The position numbers and the translations under genes are program-made. Below are positions 58,806-64,000 of a DNA stretch of 64,000 bases, piece by piece (positions within the stretch are counted from its first letter, which is position 1; every line of letters starts with the position of its first letter). The notes below the pieces were generated by a model that saw only the letters and a list, made by a program, of their open reading frames with translations, had not been told where the DNA came from and made no database searches. Origin of the DNA: Amycolatopsis lexingtonensis (GTDB lineage Bacteria > Actinomycetota > Actinomycetes > Mycobacteriales > Pseudonocardiaceae); the NCBI RefSeq assembly GCF_014873755.1, contig NZ_JADBEG010000001.1, positions 6,360,501 through 6,424,500 on the forward strand. The letters are read 5' to 3'.

Positions 58806-59555
58806 GTGAGTGCTGGGGCAATAATCGTCTGGGAAATACTGGGAACGGCCGCGCTGATCCTGCTCGGCAACGGTGTGGTCGCGAACCACGTGCTCCGCAA
58901 GAACAACGGACACGGCGCGGGCTTCCTGTTCATCAACTTCGGCTGGGCGTTCGCCGTCTTCACCGGCGCCAGCATCGCCGCCCCCAGCGGGGCGCACCTC
59001 AACCCGGCGGTGACGCTGGGCCTGGCCATCTCGGGCAAGACCGAGTGGGCCGACGTCCCGTTCTACTTCCTCGGCCAGATGGTCGGCGCCATCCTCGGCG
59101 CCGTGCTCTGCTGGGCCGCCTACAAGCTGCAGTTCGACGACCACCCCGAGCCGGAGAACACGCTCGGCATCTTCTCCACCGCACCGCAGATCGCGAACAC
59201 CGCGTGGAACCTCGTCACCGAGATCATCGGCACCTTCGTGCTCGTCGCGTGGATCCTGCTCAGCCCGGTCTTCGCCGCCGGCGACGGCGGCACGCCGAAC
59301 TTCGGCAACTCGGCGCTCGGCTACGCGGGCGTCTCGTTCGTCGTCCTCGTGATCGGCACGTCGCTCGGCGGGCCGACGGGCTACGCCATCAACCCGGCCC
59401 GCGACCTCGGCCCGCGCATCGCGTACGCCTTCCTGCTGCCGATCAAGAACAAGGCCAACGCCAACTGGGGCTACTCGTGGATCCCGGTCGTCGGCCCGCT
59501 CGCCGGCGGCGCGCTGGCCGCGCTGCTCTACCTCCTCGTCCACAACCTGAAGTGA
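58806..59555 (+). CDS. glpF: GlpF, glycerol uptake facilitator (aquaglyceroporin)
   Basis: A 249-residue MIP channel with six helices and two NPA boxes, HLNPAVT and AINPARD. It lets glycerol diffuse into the cell for GlpK. GTG 58806 is chosen because GGAGG (58794-58798) is 7 nt upstream and homology starts at [20 protein letters not shown]. glpK follows 31 nt downstream in the same operon. Confidence 0.94.
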   Translation: MSAGAIIVWEILGTAALILLGNGVVANHVLRKNNGHGAGFLFINFGWAFAVFTGASIAAPSGAHLNPAVTLGLAISGKTEWADVPFYFLGQMVGAILGAVLCWAAYKLQFDDHPEPENTLGIFSTAPQIANTAWNLVTEIIGTFVLVAWILLSPVFAAGDGGTPNFGNSALGYAGVSFVVLVIGTSLGGPTGYAINPARDLGPRIAYAFLLPIKNKANANWGYSWIPVVGPLAGGALAALLYLLVHNLK

Positions 59556-59586
59556 TCGCCAGACCTACCGAATTCCTGGAGCGCAC

Positions 59587-61101
59587 ATGACTTCGTACGT
59601 AGCCGCGATCGACCAGGGCACCACGTCGACCCGCTGCATGATCTTCAACCACGAAGGCCGCGTGGTCTCGGTCGACCAGCGCGAGCACGAGCAGATCTTC
59701 CCGAAGGCCGGGTGGGTCGAGCACAACGCCGAGGAGATCTGGGAGAACACCCGCCGGGTCGCCGCGGGCGCGCTGGCCAAGGCCGACCTGACCGCGAAGG
59801 ACATCGCCGCCGTCGGCATCACCAACCAGCGCGAGACCGCGCTCGTCTGGGACAAGAAGACCGGCAAGCCGGTCTACAACGCGATCGTCTGGCAGGACAC
59901 CCGCACCGACCGGATCGTCACCGAGCTCGGCAACCTCGGCGGCGGCCAGGAGCGCTACCGCGCCAAGGTCGGCCTCCCGCTCGCGACGTACTTCTCCGGG
60001 CCGAAGATCAAGTGGATCCTCGACAACGTCGAAGGCGCGCGCGAGAAAGCCGAAGCCGGCGACCTGATCTTCGGCAACATGGACACCTGGGTGCTGTGGA
60101 ACATGACCGGCGGCGCCGACGGCGGGGTGCACGTCACCGACCCCACGAACGCGTCACGCACCATGCTGATGGACCTCGACACCCTGCAGTGGGACGCCGA
60201 GATCGCCGGCGAGATGGGCATCCCCCTTTCGATGCTGCCGGAGATCCGTTCCTCCTCGGAGGAGTACGGCAAGGTCCGCGAGAAGGGCGCGCTCGCGGGC
60301 GTCCCGATCTCGGGCATCCTGGGCGACCAGCAGGCCGCGACGTTCGGCCAGGCCTGCCTTTCGCCCGGCGAGGCCAAGAACACCTACGGCACCGGCAACT
60401 TCATGCTGCTCAACACCGGCACCGAGAAGGTGATGTCGCAGAACGGGCTGCTCACCACGGTCTGCTACAAGATCGGCTCGAACGACACGGTGTACGCGCT
60501 GGAAGGCTCCATCGCCGTCACCGGTTCGCTGGTGCAGTGGCTGCGCGACAACCTCGGCATGATCGCCACGGCGGCCGAGATCGAGGAGCACGCCCGCAGC
60601 GTCGAGGACAACGGCGGCGCGTACTTCGTCCCGGCGTTCTCCGGCTTGTTCGCTCCTTACTGGCGTTCCGACGCCCGCGGCGCGATCGTCGGCCTCACCC
60701 GGTTCGTCAACAAGGGCCACCTCGCCCGCGCGGTGCTGGAGGCGACGGCGTTCCAGTCGCGCGAGGTCATCGACGCGATGAACGCCGACTCCGGGGTCGC
60801 GCTCACCTCCCTCAAGGTCGACGGCGGCATGGTGGTCAACGAGCTGCTCATGCAGTTCCAGGCCGACATCCTCGGCGTGCCGGTGATCCGCCCGGTGGTC
60901 AACGAGACGACCGCGCTGGGCGCCGCGTACGCCGCCGGGCTGGCGGTCGGGTTCTGGAAGTCCGAAGACGACATCCGGACCAACTGGGCGCAGGACAAGC
61001 AGTGGGACCCGTCGATGGACGACTCCCGCCGCGAGCGCGAGTACCGGAACTGGAAGAAGGCCGTGACGAAGACCTTCGACTGGGTCTCCGACGACGACTG
61101 A
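59587..61101 (+). CDS. glpK: GlpK, glycerol kinase
   Basis: A 504-residue FGGY kinase that phosphorylates glycerol to glycerol 3-phosphate with ATP. Motifs are [11 protein letters not shown] at the N-terminus, [41 protein letters not shown] and [23 protein letters not shown] 59587 follows GGAGCGC. It completes the glycerol path with GlpF and GlpD: uptake, phosphorylation, oxidation. Confidence 0.95.
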   Translation: MTSYVAAIDQGTTSTRCMIFNHEGRVVSVDQREHEQIFPKAGWVEHNAEEIWENTRRVAAGALAKADLTAKDIAAVGITNQRETALVWDKKTGKPVYNAIVWQDTRTDRIVTELGNLGGGQERYRAKVGLPLATYFSGPKIKWILDNVEGAREKAEAGDLIFGNMDTWVLWNMTGGADGGVHVTDPTNASRTMLMDLDTLQWDAEIAGEMGIPLSMLPEIRSSSEEYGKVREKGALAGVPISGILGDQQAATFGQACLSPGEAKNTYGTGNFMLLNTGTEKVMSQNGLLTTVCYKIGSNDTVYALEGSIAVTGSLVQWLRDNLGMIATAAEIEEHARSVEDNGGAYFVPAFSGLFAPYWRSDARGAIVGLTRFVNKGHLARAVLEATAFQSREVIDAMNADSGVALTSLKVDGGMVVNELLMQFQADILGVPVIRPVVNETTALGAAYAAGLAVGFWKSEDDIRTNWAQDKQWDPSMDDSRREREYRNWKKAVTKTFDWVSDDD

Positions 61102-61109
61102 CCGATCCG

Positions 61110-61139
61110 GGCCGGGGGCGCGGTGACGCGCCTCCGGCC
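61110..61139. terminator. Bidirectional hairpin after glpK
   Basis: Arms GGCCGGGGGCGCG (61110-61122) and CGCGCCTCCGGCC (61127-61139) pair with one mismatch around a GTGA loop, between convergent glpK (+) and the VOC gene (-). Confidence 0.7.
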
Positions 61140-61146
61140 TGCTCGC

Positions 61147-61950
61147 TCACTCCTCCCAGCCCTCCGGCTTGCCCGACTGCTCGTTCGGCGCGATCACCAG
61201 GAACGGCACGCCCTGGTCGTCCAGCACCCGCACCTGCCGGCCGTACGGTGAGTCGAACGGCTGGTCCAGCACCTGCCCGCCGAGCTCCACGACCTTCGCC
61301 GCGCTCGCGTCGGCGTCCGCCACCGAGAAGTACGCCGACCAGTTCGACGGGACCTCCGCCGGGACCGACGCCGGCAGCGCGCCCAGGCCGCCGACCGGGC
61401 GGCCGTCGAGCAGCAGGACCGCGTACGTGAAGTCGTCGTTCGACAGGTCCTGGAAGCCGTAGCCGAAGACCTTTTCGTAGAACGCCTTCGCCGCCGGGAA
61501 GTCGCGGCTCATGCACTCGTTCCAGGCCAGCGTGCCCGGGGCCGCCGTGACCTGGGTGCCGATGTGGTTCCCCGCCTCCCACAGGCCGAAGACCGCGCCC
61601 GCCGGGTCGGCCGCCACGGCCATCCGGCCTTCCTTCATGACCTCCATGACCGGCATCACGACCTGGCCGCCGGCCTCGGTGATCGCCGCGACCGTCTTGT
61701 CCACATCGGACACCGCGAGGTACGTCGTCCACACCGCGGGCATTTCCTGACCCGGTGGCGTCTGCCCGATGCCGGCGACGGGACGGCCGCGCAGCTCCGC
61801 CATGCCGTAGAAGCCGGTCTCCTCACCGCCCGTCCGCACGTCCCAGCCGAACAGGCCGCTGTAGAAGGCCACCGCTTTCGCCTGGTCCGGCACCATCAGG
61901 TCCACCCAACTGGGCGTGCCGTCCGGCCACCGCTCGTCCCGGAACACCAT
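61147..61950 (-). CDS. Two-domain VOC/glyoxalase-fold protein
   Basis: A 267-residue protein with two VOC modules in tandem: first from SWVDLMVPDQAKAVAFYSGLFGW to PAGAVFGLWEAG, second from NECMSRDFPAAKAFYEKVFGYG to DDQGVPFLVIAPNE. Relatives such as CFP-30B-type proteins are reported as hydroxylases or have unknown roles. ATG 61950 is chosen because GGGAG is 5 nt upstream. It is convergent with glpK. Confidence 0.85.
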   Translation of the reverse strand: MVFRDERWPDGTPSWVDLMVPDQAKAVAFYSGLFGWDVRTGGEETGFYGMAELRGRPVAGIGQTPPGQEMPAVWTTYLAVSDVDKTVAAITEAGGQVVMPVMEVMKEGRMAVAADPAGAVFGLWEAGNHIGTQVTAAPGTLAWNECMSRDFPAAKAFYEKVFGYGFQDLSNDDFTYAVLLLDGRPVGGLGALPASVPAEVPSNWSAYFSVADADASAAKVVELGGQVLDQPFDSPYGRQVRVLDDQGVPFLVIAPNEQSGKPEGWEE

Positions 61951-62036
61951 GTCGACTCCCAACCCTCGTGAACGCCGCCGGGGTGACGGCCGACACAGTC
62001 TGGCACCCACCACCGACAAAACCAGGGCCGAAGGAC

Positions 62037-62696
62037 TCAGTGCCCGACGAGCTTCGCGTAGACGACGATGTTGTCGACGTAGTTGCGCGCGGTCCGGTCG
62101 AAGACGCCGCCGCAGGTGATGAGGCGCAGTTCGGGACCGGGGGTGTCGTCGTAGACGCCTTCGGCCTCGAAGTCCTTCTTCGGCACCTGGTGCACCTTCG
62201 TCACCTCGAAGACCGCCGTCGTGCCGTCCTCGCGGGCGATCGACACGCGGTCGCCGGCGGCGAGCTCCTTGAGCCGGAAGAAGATCCCCTTCTGGTGGTT
62301 CCCGTCGACGTGCCCGAGCACGACGGCCGGGCCGGTCTCGCCCGGCGTCGGCGCGTAGGTGTACCAGCCGGCCTGCAGCGGGGTGGTCACCGGCGGCACC
62401 TCGACGGTGTTGTCGGCGTTGAGCCCGAGCGGGACCAGCGACGAGTGCGCGGCGATCTTCGGGATGTCGATCGAGACGGGGGCGGACTTGGGCAGCGCCG
62501 CGACGGCGTTCTGCCCGGCGACGGCGGGTTCGGGGTCGGGTTCGGGCTGCACGGCGACCGGGCGCGCGGGCGGCGGCTGGGCGGTCGGCGGCTCGGACCC
62601 GCCGCTGAACACCAGCGCCACGACGACCAGCGCGGCCAGCAACGCGAGGACGAGGGCGATCAGGTAGCCCCGTCTGCTCGTGATCCTCGTCGGCAT
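62037..62696 (-). CDS. Class F-type sortase
   Basis: A 219-residue membrane-anchored transpeptidase with an N-terminal membrane helix (about 10-32), a Pro-rich spacer (about 36-60) and a sortase barrel (about 72-219). Catalytic residues are His129 in LGHVDG, Cys195 in LITCGG and Arg204 in RTARNYVDN. ATG 62696 follows GGGGGAG. It would cleave at the TG bond of a sorting signal and attach the protein to peptidoglycan. A candidate substrate with PQTGG is encoded just upstream (62889-63401). Confidence 0.9.
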   Translation of the reverse strand: MPTRITSRRGYLIALVLALLAALVVVALVFSGGSEPPTAQPPPARPVAVQPEPDPEPAVAGQNAVAALPKSAPVSIDIPKIAAHSSLVPLGLNADNTVEVPPVTTPLQAGWYTYAPTPGETGPAVVLGHVDGNHQKGIFFRLKELAAGDRVSIAREDGTTAVFEVTKVHQVPKKDFEAEGVYDDTPGPELRLITCGGVFDRTARNYVDNIVVYAKLVGH

Positions 62697-62784
62697 GTTC
62701 TCCCCCGTCGTTCCTCGCCCGCCGTTCACACGTCCGGGTGGTCTCTTCGGTTGAGTCCCGACGGTACCCGGCCGCCCCGCCGAC

Positions 62785-62837
62785 GTCTTGAATGACTCAT
62801 TCAGGACCTCCGGGAACCTGAATGAGTCATTCAAGAC
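62785..62837. repeat. Nested inverted repeat, copy 2 (20-13-20)
   Basis: Arms 62785-62804 and 62818-62837 are identical to those of copy 1 at 14306-14358 (GTCTTGAATGACTCATTCAG and its complement), again with a 13-nt spacer but a different spacer sequence. It lies between the sorted-protein gene and the sortase gene, both on the minus strand, so here it would act as a terminator for the former. Confidence 0.65.
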
Positions 62838-62888
62838 AACCGCGAGCGCCGCCCGGCGCCACTTTGCCGAGGTGCGCGGGCCACGCCG

Positions 62889-63401
62889 TCAGCGTTGGCG
62901 AGACCGGCGGGCGAGCACGAGACCGGTGCCGCCGAGGGCGAGCGCGCCCATGGCGGCCGCCGCCGCGAGCGGGGAGCCCTCGGCCGGGGCGTCAGTGCCG
63001 CCCGTCTGCGGTGCGCCCGCGGGCACCTTGACGACCTGCTTCCGCACCGGCAGGACTTCCAGGGTCGCGGTCGAGGTCTCCGGGCCGCAGTGCAGCGTGA
63101 CGGCGTACTTGCCGGGCTTCACGTCCTTCACGGTGCCGGTGGCCCACATCCCCTTGCCGAACACGAGCGCGGCCGACCGCACGGCGACCTTTTCGGCGGG
63201 CTCACGGGTCTGGCAGGCGAAGTCCAGCTTCACGCGCGCGCCCGGCTGCGCCTGGGCGGGGGACACAGTCAGCAGCCGGGTGATCCGCGAGAACGGGCCG
63301 TCCGGCGCCGGGCCGGTGGCCGGCGTCGCCGCCAGCGCCGCGCCTGGTGCGAGAACCAGGAAAACGGCGGCGAAACCCGTGGCGACGGCAGTCTTCTTCA
63401 T
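62889..63401 (-). CDS. Secreted cell-wall protein with PQTGG sorting signal
   Basis: A 170-residue exported protein: signal peptide cleaved after ALA (about residue 24), a beta-rich domain with two Cys (DFACQTR and LHCGPE), and a C-terminal sorting signal APQTGG (about 130-135) followed by a hydrophobic helix and RRSRQR. The motif is PQTGG, not LPXTG, and would be the substrate of the adjacent class F-type sortase. GGGGAG before the ATG supports the start. It resembles the next gene in layout (xKVPAGA near the end). Confidence 0.85.
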   Translation of the reverse strand: MKKTAVATGFAAVFLVLAPGAALAATPATGPAPDGPFSRITRLLTVSPAQAQPGARVKLDFACQTREPAEKVAVRSAALVFGKGMWATGTVKDVKPGKYAVTLHCGPETSTATLEVLPVRKQVVKVPAGAPQTGGTDAPAEGSPLAAAAAMGALALGGTGLVLARRSRQR

Positions 63402-63495
63402 TCTTTCTCCCCTGTCGAATGAACGCGCTCGTTACCTCCAAAGACGTCCCCACCTGCGATCGGTTGCACCGGAAGGTCACGAACGCGTCATGAAA

Positions 63496-63527
63496 AAACC
63501 GCCCCGGAGCGCACTCCGGGGCGGTTT
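63496..63527 (-). terminator. 14-bp hairpin with A/T tract
   Basis: Perfect arms AAACCGCCCCGGAG (63496-63509) and CTCCGGGGCGGTTT (63514-63527) with a 4-nt loop. In the minus orientation the stem is followed by a T-run (from the A-run at 63493-63498), a classic intrinsic terminator for the gene at 63544. Confidence 0.85.
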
Positions 63528-63543
63528 CGGAAAAAAGAAAGAA

Positions 63544-64000
63544 TCAGCCTGCCATGCTGCCGTCGCCAGCTTTCGCGGCACCGGCCGGCACCTTCGCCAC
63601 CTGAGCGGCCGGCACCGTGAACTTCGTGGTGTACGTCTGGCCGCCGCAGGTGACGGTCAGCGGGTACTCCCCCGCGGCCGTGCCCGGCTTGAGGGTGGCG
63701 TCCGCGCTGATGTTCGCGTCCGCGCCCATGAACGGGCCCGGGGTGTAGTTGGCGAAGTCCAGCACCGGCGAGGCGAACTTCGGCGAAGCGCCTTCGCACT
63801 TGGCCAGCGCGACGTTCGGCGCGTCGCGCACGTACTTGTCCACGAGCGATTGGTTGATCGCGGTGTTCACGTTGAGCTGGACGCTGCCGGCCGGCGCGGG
63901 CGCCGTGGGACTGCCGCTCTGCGCCGTCGCGGGCGCCGCCAGCGCCGCCAGCGCCGTCGCCCCGAACACCGCTGCCGCAACGAAAACCACCGTCTTGCGC
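63544..64000 (-). CDS. Secreted protein related to the sorted protein, without sorting signal (5' end off the window)
   Basis: At least 152 codons; the frame continues past the right edge (RKTVVFVAAAVFG), so the true start is outside and the GTG at 63990 is not it. A signal peptide ending near PATAQ precedes a domain with two Cys (LAKCEGA and LTVTCGG), as in the neighbour. The end reads QVAKVPAGAAKAGDGSMAG: the KVPAGA of the neighbour is kept but the PQTGG motif, membrane helix and basic tail are missing. It is probably a released paralogue; function unknown. The terminator at 63496-63527 follows. Confidence 0.75.
   Translation of the reverse strand, partial: RKTVVFVAAAVFGATALAALAAPATAQSGSPTAPAPAGSVQLNVNTAINQSLVDKYVRDAPNVALAKCEGASPKFASPVLDFANYTPGPFMGADANISADATLKPGTAAGEYPLTVTCGGQTYTTKFTVPAAQVAKVPAGAAKAGDGSMAG

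Noticed and set aside
56588..59590. 1000-codon plus-strand open frame
   Set aside because: Antisense to glpD and out of frame with glpF; no recognisable domain.
1..64000. CRISPR array, insertion sequence, prophage or biosynthetic mega-cluster
   Set aside because: No regularly spaced direct repeats, transposase, integrase, or polyketide/peptide synthetase domains were found in any frame.

Overview
The window is very GC-rich, densely packed actinobacterial chromosome with GTG starts, many overlapping stop/start junctions and many promoters that leave no 5' leader. Gene content and order point to Pseudonocardiaceae, most likely Amycolatopsis or a close relative; this is inference from synteny and repeat style, not a database match. 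No insertion sequence, phage gene, CRISPR array, rRNA or ordinary tRNA was seen.

The backbone is a conserved actinobacterial block that is compact in mycobacteria (purK, GtrA protein, PH-domain protein, birA, accD5, accE, maf, accA3). Here the same genes occur in the same order: purK (1-491), two GtrA genes (6546-7606), PH-domain gene (16563-17141), birA (17227-18024), accD5-accE (38430-40282), maf (48717-49346) and accA3 (52122-53915). They are separated by accessory segments of up to about 20 kb. AccD5, AccE and AccA3 would form a biotin-dependent acyl-CoA carboxylase that BirA biotinylates.

Segment 0.6-16.6 kb holds two GT87 mannosyltransferase-like membrane proteins, a degenerate GGDEF protein, an ECF sigma factor fused to a zinc finger, membrane segments and secreted-type domains, an MFS/NmrA pair, several regulators, an OmpR-type two-component system, hisN, a TNT-type NADase toxin gene with a coupled small partner, and HMG-CoA lyase. 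Segment 18-38 kb is rich in transcription factors paired with small redox enzymes: two NarL-type two-component systems, an ECF41-like sigma factor beside an Old Yellow Enzyme homologue, methyltransferase/TetR, LysR, GlxA-type, HxlR, TetR and MarR regulators. Several have visible dyad operators.

Segment 40-48.7 kb contains a secreted protein, an LLM-oxidoreductase/MarR operon under a double operator, an MNT nucleotidyltransferase gene followed by what looks like a broken HEPN gene, and a Ro60 (Rsr) gene preceded by tandem Y RNA-like sequences. One of these carries a circularly permuted tRNA-like module of the YrlA type. This Ro/Y RNA locus is the most interesting part of the window. A PadR/MFS pair follows.

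Segment 49-64 kb holds a dicarboxylate symporter, small DUF1707 proteins, secreted proteins, the glycerol genes glpD (-) and glpF-glpK (+), a two-domain VOC protein, a class F-type sortase, a secreted protein with a PQTGG sorting signal, and a related secreted protein cut by the window end.

Two nested inverted repeats with identical 20-bp arms and 13-nt spacers (14306-14358, 62785-62837), plus other strong hairpins, mark gene ends.
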